From positions 186,001 through 250,000 of the forward strand of contig PERI01000004.1 of the NCBI GenBank assembly GCA_002928515.1: a DNA stretch of 64,000 bases, read 5' to 3'. The DNA is from Hyphomicrobium sp. (GTDB taxonomy: Bacteria; Pseudomonadota; Alphaproteobacteria; Rhizobiales; Hyphomicrobiaceae). Shown here piece after piece: positions 46,786-56,300 of the stretch (positions are counted from its first letter, which is position 1; each line of letters opens with the position of its first letter). The notes under the pieces are model-generated. The model was not told the DNA's origin. It saw nothing but the letters and a program-made list of their open reading frames with translations, and made no database searches. The position numbers and the translations under genes are program-made.

Positions 46786-47781
46786 TTATGGTTGCGACTG
46801 CGTGGTCTCGACTTGAGCCACGGCCGGATTGGCTTTTGATCTTTCGGCGTCAGCTTTCAAGATTTCATTGGCCTTCTTACGGTCTTTCGCTGTCAACGCC
46901 GCGACCCACTGGTCATAGACGGCCTGCTCGACGACGCGCACGGTAATCGGCATCGCTGAATGCAATTTACCGCACAGAACCGAGCACTGACCGTGGAATG
47001 TGCCGACCTTGTCGGGCTTAAACCACAACGCTGCGGTACGGCCTGGTACAGCCTGCATCTTCACGCCGAACGATGGAATGGTCCAAGAGTGAATCACGTC
47101 GTTCGATGTGACGAGCAAATGCACAACCTTGTTCACCGGCAATGCTATGTCATTATCTACGGTCAGCTTGCGAAGCTGACTGCGTTCGGCCCAAACGGCG
47201 GCAGCATCTTGATAAAGAGCCTTTGAACGCTCGATGCCTTCGAGGGCGCCATACTTCTCGGCGAACGGATCATCGCCCATTTTCTGCTTGAGCACGTCTT
47301 CATCGCTCACGTAGTTTGATGAGACAGTGAATTTGCTATCGAGATATTCGTGGTCCCAGTACCAAGCGTTTGCGACCGCTTTGACAGTGATGTCTGGCTT
47401 GGGGAATGAATACTGATCGTAGAGTAAGCGGAATGACGGAATCGAAATTCCAGCGAGGATCAGGATCGGGATGACGGTCCATGCGACTTCAAGCACGACG
47501 TTGTGTGTGGTGCGCGATGGCGTAGGATTTTTCTTTTCGCTGAAGCGGTACATCACGTACAGCATCAAGAACAACACAAAGAGTGCGATAGCGATGATGA
47601 CGAGGTTGACCACGTCATAGAGCGTTATCAACTGCTCCATCAGCTGAGTCGCCGGCAACTGAAGTCCCATTTGGCCGTCGGTCGGTTGTCCCAGCCCGGC
47701 GAACGCCGGCGTCAAACCACCTAATACACCCGCTAGGCACACTGCAGCCATCGCGGCGGCGCCAAACATCCGTCTCAACAT
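46786..47781 (-). CDS. ctaC: cytochrome c oxidase subunit II
   Basis: Subunit II takes electrons from cytochrome c at its CuA centre. The 331-residue protein has a signal peptide (to about PAFA), two transmembrane helices, and the periplasmic cupredoxin domain. CuA ligands: His in VIHSWTIPSF, and CSVLCGKLHSAMP with two Cys, His and Met. The usual CSELC is CSVLC: the Glu, which supplies a Mg/Mn ligand and a CuA carbonyl, is Val (codon 46978-46980). A stretch of about 40 residues between WYWDHEY and KLTVDN is longer than usual. GGGAG precedes ATG 47781. It is the first gene of the oxidase set. Confidence 0.94.
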   Translation of the reverse strand: MLRRMFGAAAMAAVCLAGVLGGLTPAFAGLGQPTDGQMGLQLPATQLMEQLITLYDVVNLVIIAIALFVLFLMLYVMYRFSEKKNPTPSRTTHNVVLEVAWTVIPILILAGISIPSFRLLYDQYSFPKPDITVKAVANAWYWDHEYLDSKFTVSSNYVSDEDVLKQKMGDDPFAEKYGALEGIERSKALYQDAAAVWAERSQLRKLTVDNDIALPVNKVVHLLVTSNDVIHSWTIPSFGVKMQAVPGRTAALWFKPDKVGTFHGQCSVLCGKLHSAMPITVRVVEQAVYDQWVAALTAKDRKKANEILKADAERSKANPAVAQVETTQSQP

Positions 47782-48211
47782 TCCGTCGCTCCCAATTCGC
47801 ACGGGCATCCGCGAAAGATGCTCGGCCGTCTCCCAAACTTTCTTTGCGCGTCGTTTGCCGACGTCGCCGTCCCCAAATTATTGCCTCGTTACCTGCGAGG
47901 ATAGCTATGTGCGTCATGGTCATTCCGACCCAGCGCGACGCACAGTCGCCGCTGCGTAAAGATCACAAACGCGATATCAACTTCAAGTCAAGTTTTCTGC
48001 GTCATTTTCTTCGCGAATTTGCGTCGTCTGAAACACCACATCGGCTGCGCAAGGTAAATCGCGTGCAAGGGGGTGTGGACTGAATTACGCCGCTTTCCTA
48101 GCCGACCACACGCGCGTTGTGTGCTGCGTCATAAACCGTCTAGCGTTTGCTGATCTGTGAACATCGTCTCGTGCTCACGCAAACCAGCCGACCACTTTCA
48201 AGGATCTCGTC
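47782..48211. other. divergent intergenic region, ctaC and ialB-like gene
   Basis: About 430 bases with no supported gene. It must hold the promoter of the oxidase set (minus) and of the IalB gene (plus). On the minus strand TTGACT near 47988-47993 is a possible -35 box but has no good -10 partner. No hairpin terminator or known riboswitch was recognised. Confidence 0.4.
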
Positions 48212-48784
48212 GTGCCGCTGAAGCCAACCTGCGACATTTGCACCCCAACAAGCCAGCAGGCTGGTCTGATTGTGAAAAGTTTTTTCGCTCTGACTTTGGC
48301 ACTGGCCATCTGTTTGGCTGAACAGAAACGGGCCTTCGCCGTCGAAGCGCCGGAGGGTACTGTCAAATCTCAGCATGGCGATTGGCAGGTGGTGTGTAAG
48401 GATCCGCCGCCGGGAGCCAAAGCTGGCGTTTGCGCTCTTGTGCAGAGTGTCACGGCGGAAGACAAAAACAATATCGGCCTGACGGTCTATTTCCAGACGT
48501 TCTCGAACGGCACGCGCGTGTTGCGTGTGTTCGCGCCGCTCGGCGTGCTCCTGCCGCCTGGACTTGGATTAAAGATCGACGACAAAGATGTCGGCCACGC
48601 GCCATTTCTGCGCTGCCATAACTTTGCTTGCTACGCGCAGGTGGTCGTCGAAGACCCGCTGGTCGAACAGCTGAAAACTGGAAAAACCGCGATTTTCATC
48701 ATTTTCCAGACCGAAGAAGCTGGAATTGGCATTCCAATTTCGCTAGCTGGATTTGGCGAGGCGCTGTCAGCCATGAAGCCGTAG
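48212..48784 (+). CDS. invasion-associated locus B (IalB) family protein
   Basis: The 190-residue protein has a signal peptide (VKSFFALTLALAICLAEQKRAFA) and an IalB domain: GTVKSQHGDWQVVCKDPPPGAKAGVCALVQSV, then RVFAPLGVLLPPGLGLKIDDKDVG and FLRCHNFACYAQVVVE. IalB-like proteins are small periplasmic or outer-membrane proteins common in Rhizobiales; in Bartonella one supports red cell invasion, but most have no known role. Translation begins at GTG 48212 (AAGGA upstream) or at GTG 48272, which puts the signal peptide at the very N-terminus. It converges on the phasin gene. Confidence 0.87.
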   Translation: MPLKPTCDICTPTSQQAGLIVKSFFALTLALAICLAEQKRAFAVEAPEGTVKSQHGDWQVVCKDPPPGAKAGVCALVQSVTAEDKNNIGLTVYFQTFSNGTRVLRVFAPLGVLLPPGLGLKIDDKDVGHAPFLRCHNFACYAQVVVEDPLVEQLKTGKTAIFIIFQTEEAGIGIPISLAGFGEALSAMKP

Positions 48785-48817
48785 CGCCGTCGCTGGTTGT
48801 CTTTCACCTCTAGAAAA

Positions 48818-49258
48818 TTACGCGACGCGGCGTTCCAATTCGACCGATTGGTTTTGATCATTGTGGTCAAAGCCAGAAATGATCATTGAGTCACGTGTTC
48901 GCTTGATGGGCAGCGGTAACAGTTCAAAAACTGCAACCGGTTCGGCGGCTTTGGTCAGCGCGACCGATACGCGTGGCATGGCGTCGTTGCAGTTTGAAGC
49001 AATCGCGCGGGTCAACTCCAAGTTGGCTGTGATCACATCACCCGGTTGACGTGCCGTCGCCACTTGGCGGCCCCACTGCAGCATGGCTTGCGCATTCTTG
49101 GATTGAAGCCCTGCGAGTTCCAGTTGCGTGCGGCCGACACCTTTCAAGAAAGGCTGCCACCAAATCGACAGCATGTCTGTGGCTTCGAATGCCATGTCAA
49201 AATAGTCTTTATAAAAGGACGACGTATCACGCCGAGAAACGGCGGTTAGCTCATTCAT
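48818..49258 (-). CDS. phasin family protein
   Basis: A 146-residue phasin, an amphipathic helical protein that coats polyhydroxyalkanoate granules. Typical segments are FYKDYFDMAFEATDMLSIWWQPFLKG, QLELAGLQSKNAQAMLQWGRQV and PGDVITANLELTRAIASNCND. GGAGG lies before the ATG, indicating strong translation. No PHA synthase gene is nearby. Phasin-domain proteins also occur with stress roles, so granule binding is inferred. Confidence 0.83.
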   Translation of the reverse strand: MNELTAVSRRDTSSFYKDYFDMAFEATDMLSIWWQPFLKGVGRTQLELAGLQSKNAQAMLQWGRQVATARQPGDVITANLELTRAIASNCNDAMPRVSVALTKAAEPVAVFELLPLPIKRTRDSMIISGFDHNDQNQSVELERRVA

Positions 49259-49690
49259 TTTGGTTCCTCCCGGGGGTGCGAACTGTTCGCCATGTTTGGC
49301 TTCGTTCGCTATTTTATGTCGGCATTAACTATGCGCGTTCCGGATTAAAGTTTTCTAACACGATGCACGCCAGCTTTCATTTCACAGAAATGTGCACGGC
49401 GATGACCTGGGTTACAAGGTGGTGGCCAATGGCCAAAAGATCGTGGTGATGCTGGGGCAGCGCGATGAATATACTGGTTAATAATTGAACGATGTATTCA
49501 CAATCAATCTTTGGTTGTGGGATTTGCAAATTGTATACTTCGGTTGACTGACCTCTACACTGCAAATGACCTTGACCGTGCCGTTGTTCTACTCACGAAT
49601 AGTCTTTTATTGAGAAAAAATTTGTGACGTTCGGTTGTGTTGCAGATGCGCATTTTTGCAAATTCATTATATTACAATGCTTTGCATAAT
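49259..49690. other. intergenic region upstream of the phasin and BcsS genes
   Basis: About 430 AT-richer bases with no supported gene. It should hold both divergent promoters. A 30-codon frame from GTG 49392 (ending TAA 49484) is too short and has no ribosome-binding site. AT-rich runs at 49600-49690 suggest the BcsS promoter area. No known RNA element was seen. Confidence 0.4.
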
Positions 49691-50503
49691 ATGCGTTTTT
49701 GCTTGGTTGCAGCTTTCACTTGCGCAGTCATTTGTTTTGGTTCCCAGCCCATCCATGCTCAACCTTTTGAACCGCCTCAGCCGCAATATGGATGGCGGCA
49801 AATGTGGTCGGGAGCCGACGCAAGCCATGATGTCTGGCTGCTGTATTCCGGTGTGACGCTGGCACCTTGGAGCGCTGACATCCATAGCGATGGCATTCGT
49901 CTCAGGGCTTCGGGTGGGTACGGTGAGTATAGCTACACTGCGCAGTCACTTGTTACGACAGACTGCGGAGCGCCAGCGCGTGATGCCTGCCAGTTCAAAA
50001 AACAGCGCTACAATGTTGCTCACACCTACATTGAAGCGCTGGTCGGCTATCAGAAGCGGTTTGGCGAACTGACCGCCAAAGCGTTTGTCGGCATAGCGGG
50101 AATTTCGCACACATTCGACAAACAGGATCTGGGCAACGACACGGCTGGCGACAGCTATGGCGTGAAGGGCACTCTAGAGTTGTGGCTCAATCTCTGGTCG
50201 ATGGCGTGGACATCGCTCGACCTCAGCCACGCGACCGCTCACGACACGAGTGCTGCCCGCTGGCGCGCAGGGTGGCGCGTTTTGCCAACGCTATCGATCG
50301 GTCCAGAACTGCGCTACGATAGCAACTCGTCCCTCGACAAGAATTTAGCCGAACAATATGCGGCACGTGCGGGTGGTTTCGTGCGCTATGAATGGAACGG
50401 TGGCGAAATATCACTGGCCAGCGGCGTTTCGGAACGCGTTGTCGATAGCGAACAGCAGGGCCAAGATGTGTATGGCACTGCTAATGTCTTAATTCAGTTT
50501 TGA
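49691..50503 (+). CDS. cellulose biosynthesis protein BcsS-like
   Basis: The 270-residue product has a signal peptide (MRFCLVAAFTCAVICFGSQPIHA) and then a beta-rich domain of the BcsS type: DVWLLYSGVTLAPWSADIHSDGIRLRASGGYGEYSY, YIEALVGYQKRFGELTAKAFVG, LELWLNLW and LSIGPELRYDSNSSLD. BcsS is found in rhizobial cellulose loci, probably at the outer membrane. Here no bcs gene is adjacent, so it is an orphan. Upstream in-frame starts exist (49646, 49637) without a clear ribosome-binding site; 49691 gives the best signal peptide. Confidence 0.78.
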   Translation: MRFCLVAAFTCAVICFGSQPIHAQPFEPPQPQYGWRQMWSGADASHDVWLLYSGVTLAPWSADIHSDGIRLRASGGYGEYSYTAQSLVTTDCGAPARDACQFKKQRYNVAHTYIEALVGYQKRFGELTAKAFVGIAGISHTFDKQDLGNDTAGDSYGVKGTLELWLNLWSMAWTSLDLSHATAHDTSAARWRAGWRVLPTLSIGPELRYDSNSSLDKNLAEQYAARAGGFVRYEWNGGEISLASGVSERVVDSEQQGQDVYGTANVLIQF

Positions 50504-50512
50504 GCGTCGTTC

Positions 50513-51100
50513 CTACTGCTGTTCCTTGACGGTCTGGCGCGACAACTCCAAGCGCGACGTCGAGACATTGCCCAATTTTTTGCAGCTATTCATTGGCAGC
50601 GGGCATCCTTTGCGCGCTTCCATGCGCTGGATCATTTTGGCATTTTCTTCGCCTATGATCGTCGATGGCTTCTCCACGGCTGGATCGCAGGTGGCATCGT
50701 TTGCGAAGTACGAGTGTCCGGTTGGGGTGAAGAAGCAATAGTTCGAGCGGTAGTAGAGTTCGTTGCGCGCGACCCACAGCGTTGGGCAATCAAAATTGCG
50801 AATGTCCGGCCACGACAGTTTACGTTCCAATCCATCTGCCATCAGCGGCTTTTGTGGATCGTAGGTAAATACACAAGCCGGTTCGCGACCGAGTGCGAGC
50901 GCATAAACTGCGACCGAGCTAGCGATCAGCATGAGCGTAAAAAACGCAGACAACGCCCACTTCGGGACTAGGCTCGAATTCCACAACACAGCAGCCGTAC
51001 CAAGCACCACTGCGATCAGAATCTGGTGCGGATCGCCTAGTCCTGTGAAGCCTGCCAGATTGAGCATCAGGTTGACGCTGGTATCGAGAAAATGGACCAT
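50513..51100 (-). CDS. membrane protein with YARHG-like domain
   Basis: The 195-residue protein has two N-terminal hydrophobic helices (ILIAVVLGTAAVLW and WALSAFFTLMLIASSVAVYALAL), then a Cys-containing periplasmic part. DCPTLWVARNELYYRSNYCFF...GHSYFANDATCD resembles the YARHG domain (LW.aRNeIyARhGy.F...yF), an extracellular domain of unknown function. Several Cys may form disulfides. It is convergent with BcsS, 9 bases apart. Confidence 0.7.
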   Translation of the reverse strand: MVHFLDTSVNLMLNLAGFTGLGDPHQILIAVVLGTAAVLWNSSLVPKWALSAFFTLMLIASSVAVYALALGREPACVFTYDPQKPLMADGLERKLSWPDIRNFDCPTLWVARNELYYRSNYCFFTPTGHSYFANDATCDPAVEKPSTIIGEENAKMIQRMEARKGCPLPMNSCKKLGNVSTSRLELSRQTVKEQQ

Positions 51101-51477
51101 TTGCGCCTGCCCCCACGGCCTATATGAAGGTGGCTTGTAGCGGATTCGTTAACCAGAGCGGAGAGCAAAAGTCGGTTGCAGAAACGTAGCTAGGAGCCGT
51201 CTGCTGAACCGCCCTTTAAAGCCTCTAGGCTGGCTGCTGAGACCCGATACAAGCGTTCCTTAGGGATCAGGCATCGGGTTCGATTTGGGCCTAGAATTCG
51301 ATTTATCGGTCGTTAACAAACCGAACAATGATTCTCCTTGACGGCGCCGCAATTGTGATCCAAAAAAAATGAGTATTCGTTTTGGGTTGGTGTTGCGTGG
51401 ACGTGGCCAAGGGGGTCGAGCGGCGCGAGGGATGCCGGTCCGGCGAGATGTCCGTCTTTTTGCAAGAGCCCGCAGCT
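51101..51477. other. intergenic region upstream of the TetR-RND operon
   Basis: About 375 bases without a supported gene. A short inverted repeat TCGGT-N9-ACCGA at 51306-51324 is a possible operator for the TetR regulator, but it is 150 bases upstream of its start and weak. A TTGACG lies at about 51339 without a clear -10 partner. Confidence 0.35.
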
Positions 51478-52122
51478 ATGCCCAAGTTGAAGCCCGATAC
51501 GCAGCGACTCCGACGCGAGAACATTCTCGATGCTGCGCACAGTTGTTTCGCGCGCGGTGGATTTCACGCCACGACGATGCAAGACATTTGCAAAGCAGCG
51601 AGCGTCAGCCCCGGTGCGCTTTATGTTTATTTCGATAGCAAGGAAGCGCTGATCGCCGGTCTTTGCGAGCGCGATCGCGCGGAATTTGCGGAACGGTTCG
51701 CCAGTCTTTCGACGGCACCCGATTTTCTCGAAGCACTGACGGCCATCGGTGAACATTACTTTGTCGATGAGTCTCCTGAGAAGCAGCGCTTCGTCGTTGA
51801 GATGGGCGTTGAATCGACTCGCAATCCGCGCATCGCTGAAATTTTCATGAGCGTCGATAAATTCTGTTCCGATAGCTTCGAGGCGTTGTTCCAGCGCTTG
51901 AAGGATGAAGGGCGCATTGCGCCGCGCGTCGATGTTCCAACGCTTGCCAAAGTTTTCAACGTGATCGGCGACGGGTTGTTTTGGCGTCGTGCCATTGAGC
52001 CGAATTTCAATGCGCGCGAGGTGTTGCCGGTCGTGATCGAACTTGTGGGATCGCTCCTCAATCCCATAGAGCCGATGTCGATGGACGTGCCTGTTAGCAA
52101 AAATCGCGAGGCACGGCGATGA
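51478..52122 (+). CDS. TetR/AcrR family regulator of the adjacent RND pump
   Basis: The 214-residue repressor has an N-terminal TetR helix-turn-helix (NILDAAHSCFARGGFHATTMQDICKAASVSPGALYVYFDSKEALI) and a ligand domain. ATG 51478 (MPKLKPDTQRLRREN) matches the N-terminus of rhizobial relatives; longer open starts exist upstream. Its stop overlaps the adaptor gene start by 4 bases (ATGA), so regulator and pump are translated together and it probably represses its own operon. The ligand is unknown. Confidence 0.92.
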   Translation: MPKLKPDTQRLRRENILDAAHSCFARGGFHATTMQDICKAASVSPGALYVYFDSKEALIAGLCERDRAEFAERFASLSTAPDFLEALTAIGEHYFVDESPEKQRFVVEMGVESTRNPRIAEIFMSVDKFCSDSFEALFQRLKDEGRIAPRVDVPTLAKVFNVIGDGLFWRRAIEPNFNAREVLPVVIELVGSLLNPIEPMSMDVPVSKNREARR

Positions 52123-53333
52123 AACGCCTAGGAAACATTATCACCGGGCTTGTGCTGATCGCTGGTATTGGCGGCGGCTATATGTTGCTGGAACATAAGC
52201 GTGAGACACGCAAGCGAGAGGAGGCTGCGGCAGCGGCAAAGCCGCTCGCTCCGCCCACCGTCACCGTTTCGAAAATCACGATGGCGAATTTCGTGGAGAC
52301 CACGGTGGTATCAGGCTCGCTCATTCCGCGTGAAGAAATTCTGGTCGCGCCTGAGATCGAGGGACTGCGAGTTGTCGAACTTTTTGCCGATGAAGGCAGC
52401 GTCGTGAAAAAGGGTCAGGTGCTGGCGCGGTTAGTATCCGAGCAGCTCGATGCGCAAATGGCGCAGAACGATGCGGCGATTGCGCGATCCTCTGCGGCGA
52501 TTGCACAAGCGAAAAGCGCGATTGTGGAAGCTGAAGCACGCGCCAAGGAAGCGCGCGCGCAATTGGAACGCGCCGAACCGTTGCGCAAGTCTGGTTATCT
52601 CTCTGGTGCGATCTACGATCAGCGTCAGAGTGCGGCCAGTACGGCTGAGGCTCAAGTCATTGCAGCACGCGATGGTTTGACAGCGGCTGAAGCAGAAAAA
52701 ACGCAAGCCGAAGCACAAAAGCGCGAAGTGTCTTGGCGCCGCAGCAATACCGAAGTCACCGCTCCTGAGGACGGTGTTGTTAGTCGCCGCAATGCGCGCA
52801 TCGGTGCTGCTGCCACCGCTATTGGCGAACCGATGTTCCGCATCATCGCCAAAGGCGAAATCGAACTCGATGCGGAAATCGTCGAGACGGAATTGGCTAA
52901 AGTGCGCGAGGGTCAAAAAGCGATTGTGACCTTGCCGGGTGCTGGCGATTTCGAAGGCAGCGTTCGGTTAGTTTCGCCCGAAGTCGACAAAACCACACGC
53001 CTTGGTCGCGTGCGAATTTTTCTGGGTACCAATCCCGCTTTGCGCATCGGTGCATTCGCGCGTGGGCGTATCGAAACGTCGCGTAGCCGGGGATTGGCAG
53101 CGCCGTCTGCCTCGGTCACCTTCGATGCGGCAGGTACATACGCGCAAGCGGTTGTCGGTGACAAAGTTGAAAAGCGACTTTTGAAAACCGGCCTCGTCAT
53201 GGGCGAACTCGTAGAGATCAAAGATGGGTTGTCCGAAGGTGATGTGATTGTCACGCGCGCCGGTACCTTTTTGCGCGATGGCGACATCGTTCGGCCGATT
53301 GCGCCAGATGCAAAGTTGAGTGAGGCTCCGTGA
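52119..53333 (+). CDS. RND efflux periplasmic adaptor (MexE/AcrA family)
   Basis: The 404-residue membrane fusion protein links an RND permease to an outer-membrane channel. It has an N-terminal membrane anchor (LVLIAGIGGGYMLL), a lipoyl half (VAPEIEGLRVVELFADEGSVVKKGQVLARL), an Ala/Glu-rich alpha-hairpin and the second lipoyl half (VTAPEDGVVSRRNARIG), followed by a beta-barrel. Overlap with the tetR stop and with the permease start shows a coupled operon. No outer-membrane factor gene is next to it, so TolC is probably borrowed from elsewhere. Confidence 0.93.
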   Translation: MKRLGNIITGLVLIAGIGGGYMLLEHKRETRKREEAAAAAKPLAPPTVTVSKITMANFVETTVVSGSLIPREEILVAPEIEGLRVVELFADEGSVVKKGQVLARLVSEQLDAQMAQNDAAIARSSAAIAQAKSAIVEAEARAKEARAQLERAEPLRKSGYLSGAIYDQRQSAASTAEAQVIAARDGLTAAEAEKTQAEAQKREVSWRRSNTEVTAPEDGVVSRRNARIGAAATAIGEPMFRIIAKGEIELDAEIVETELAKVREGQKAIVTLPGAGDFEGSVRLVSPEVDKTTRLGRVRIFLGTNPALRIGAFARGRIETSRSRGLAAPSASVTFDAAGTYAQAVVGDKVEKRLLKTGLVMGELVEIKDGLSEGDVIVTRAGTFLRDGDIVRPIAPDAKLSEAP

Positions 53334-56300
53334 TGCGGATGAACATTTCGGCTTGGTCGATCCGCAATCCGATCCCGTCGATCGTGTTGTTTGCGGTGCT
53401 AATGTTCCTGGGCATCGTCAGCTTTATGAAGTTGCCGGTAACGCGGTTCCCTAACATCGACGTGCCGATCATTTCAGCAACTGTGACACAATCGGGCGCT
53501 GCACCCGCCGAACTTGAAACGCAGATCACCAAAGAAGTCGAAGACGCCGTCGCCAACATCACCGGCGTCAAGCACGTGCAATCGACGCTGACTGACGGCG
53601 TATCGACGACCGTGCTTGAATTTCGTTTGGAGACCGACACCGATCGGGCCTTGAACGACGTCAAAGACGCCATCGAAAAAATTCGCGCGCAATTACCACG
53701 CGACATCGACGAACCGATCATCGAGCGGATCGACGTCGAGGGGCAGGCGATCCTATCTTATGCGGTCTCCTCACCCGCTTTGACGCTTGAGCAACTGTCT
53801 TGGCATGTCGATGATGTCATCAAGCGCCGTTTGCAAACTGTCAAAGGCGTCGGACGCGTAGAGCGCTATGGCGGTGTCGATCGCGAAATTCGCATCCACT
53901 TAGATCCCGACAAACTTTTATCCTACGGCATCACAGCGGCTGAAGTGAACCGTCAGGTACGCGCGACCAACGTCGATCTGGGCGGCGGGCGTGGCGAAGT
54001 CGGCGGGCAGGAACAGGCCATCCGTACCTTGGCTGGCGCGCGGCGTGTAGAAACGCTTGCCGACTCGCGCATCATCTTAGGCGGCAACCGCGAAGTGCGC
54101 CTCAGAGATCTCGGCCGCGTGATCGATGATGCCAGCGAACAGCGCTCGTTTGGACGCTTGAACGGGCAGCCTGTGGTTTCGTTTTCGATTTTCCGCTCGA
54201 AAGGGTCGAGTGAGTTATCGGTTGCAGAGGCTGTTGCTAAAGAACTCGCGACCATTAGCGCCGAATATCAAGACGTGCGGCTGGCGAAAATCGACGACGC
54301 TGTTGCTTACACGCGCGGCAATTATGAAGCGGCGATGGAAGCGTTGATCGAGGGCGCTGTGCTGGCCGTTCTCGTCGTCTTTTTGTTTCTCGGCAACATG
54401 CGTGCGACGGTGATTTCGGCGATTGCGTTGCCTCTGGCCGCGATCCCGACGTTCTGGGCCATCAGTGCGATGGGCTTTTCGCTGAACCTCGTCAGCTTGC
54501 TCGGGATCACACTCGTCACCGGCATTCTGGTTGACGATGCGATCGTCGAAATCGAAAACATCGTGCGCCATATGAATATGGGCAAGTCGCCCTATCGGGC
54601 CTCGCTTGAGGCTGCCGATGAAATCGGGCTTGCGGTGATCGCGATCACGATGACGATCGTCGCTATATTTGCGCCCGTCTCCTTCATGGGCGGCATTGCT
54701 GGGCAATACTTCAAACAGTTTGGATTGACGGTTGCTATCGCGGTTATTTTTTCGCTGCTGGTGGCGCGACTCATAACGCCTATGATGGCTGCGTATTTGA
54801 TGCGGCCGATTCCTGAAAAGCCACATGGCGATGGACCGCTGATGCGCTGGTATGTGCGCTTCCTGTCCTCGACCTTGCGGTGGCGCTACGTCACATTGGC
54901 CACCGGTGTGGCGGTATTTTCCGTTTCCGTTTACGCGACATCGTTATTGCCGACTGGGTTCATTCCCGATGAAGATACCTCACGCGTTGTGGTCGCTGTC
55001 GAATTGCCGCCAGGCACACCGCTGAAAGAAACGCGCGACAAGACCGACGACATGGTCAAAGCCTTGAAGACCATTCCTGAGGTTAAACAGGTGTTCGTGC
55101 TTGGCGGCACCAGCCCGACCGGTCAACTTGAAGTGCGCCGCGCGGCACTCTTCGTTCAGTTGGTTCCAAAGACCGACCGTGACTTATCTCAGAAGCAGTT
55201 GAAGGCTGTGATCGCCGAAAAGCTCGCAGAGATACCCGACAGTCGCGCCTGGTATGTGAATGAGCGCGGCGAGCGTGAACTTTCGTTTTCGATGCTGTCG
55301 AAGAATGGCGAAGATTTGAATAGCGCCATCGGTCAGCTCGAAGGCGCATTGCGGCAAGTGCCAGGGTTTAGGAACGTGGCCGCGACCGGTTCAACAGATC
55401 GCCCGGAAATTCGTGTTGTGCCGCGCCTCGAAGAGGCAGCGCGTTTGGGTGTATCTCCTGAGCAGATTGCCGAGACGATTCGCGTTGCTACCATTGGCGA
55501 CACCGATTTCAATTTGGCGAAGTTTACAGTTGGCGATCGCCTCATTCCGATCCGGGTGCAGCTTGAAGAAGCGACCCGCACGGATCTCAGTCAACTCGAA
55601 CAATTGCGCGTCACCAACAATGCTGGCAAAGCCATTCCATTGACGGCTGTGGCCTCCGTTGATTTCGGGCGCGGACCAAGTTCAATCGAGCGCTACGATC
55701 GTGAGCGACGCGCCGTTATCGGCGTAGATCTCGATAAGGGCGTCGCTTTGAGCGTCGGGCGCGAACGATTTTTGGCAGCTGTTGAGGCGCAGAAACTGCC
55801 ACCAACGGTGCGACTTGCGCCATCGGGTGATGCTGAAGTTCAAGACGAAGTTGCCAGTGGTTTTATAACTGCGATGGGCACGGGCGTTTTGATCGTGCTT
55901 GGCGTTTTGATTTTGCTGTTTAGAAGCGTGTTCCAGCCGATTACAATTTTGCTGTCGCTGCCGTTATCATTCGGCGGTGTAGCGATCAGCTTGCTCGCGA
56001 CCAACAATCCTATCAGCATGCCGGTTTACATCGGGCTGTTGATGCTGATGGGTATCGTGACCAAGAACGCGATCATGCTCGTTGATTTTGCCATCGAGGA
56101 AGTGGCGCGCGGTGTTGATCGCAATGTTGCGATCATCGATGCCGGGCGCAAACGCGCGCGGCCGATCATCATGACCACGCTGGCGATGGCGGCGGGCATG
56201 CTGCCCAGCGCTTTGGCTTTGGGCGATGGCGGTGAATTCCGGGCGCCGATGGCTATCGCGGTGATTGGTGGGCTGTTGGTGTCAACGGTCTTGTCACTCG

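Noticed and set aside
49392-49484. 30-codon frame from GTG reading VHGDDLGYKVVANG...
   Set aside because: It looks somewhat protein-like, but is too short, has no ribosome-binding site and is closed upstream by a stop; could be a gene fragment, not supportable.
54215-54826. 203-codon minus-strand frame rich in Arg/His/Asp opposite the RND permease
   Set aside because: Antisense shadow of the conserved permease; low-complexity and without family features.
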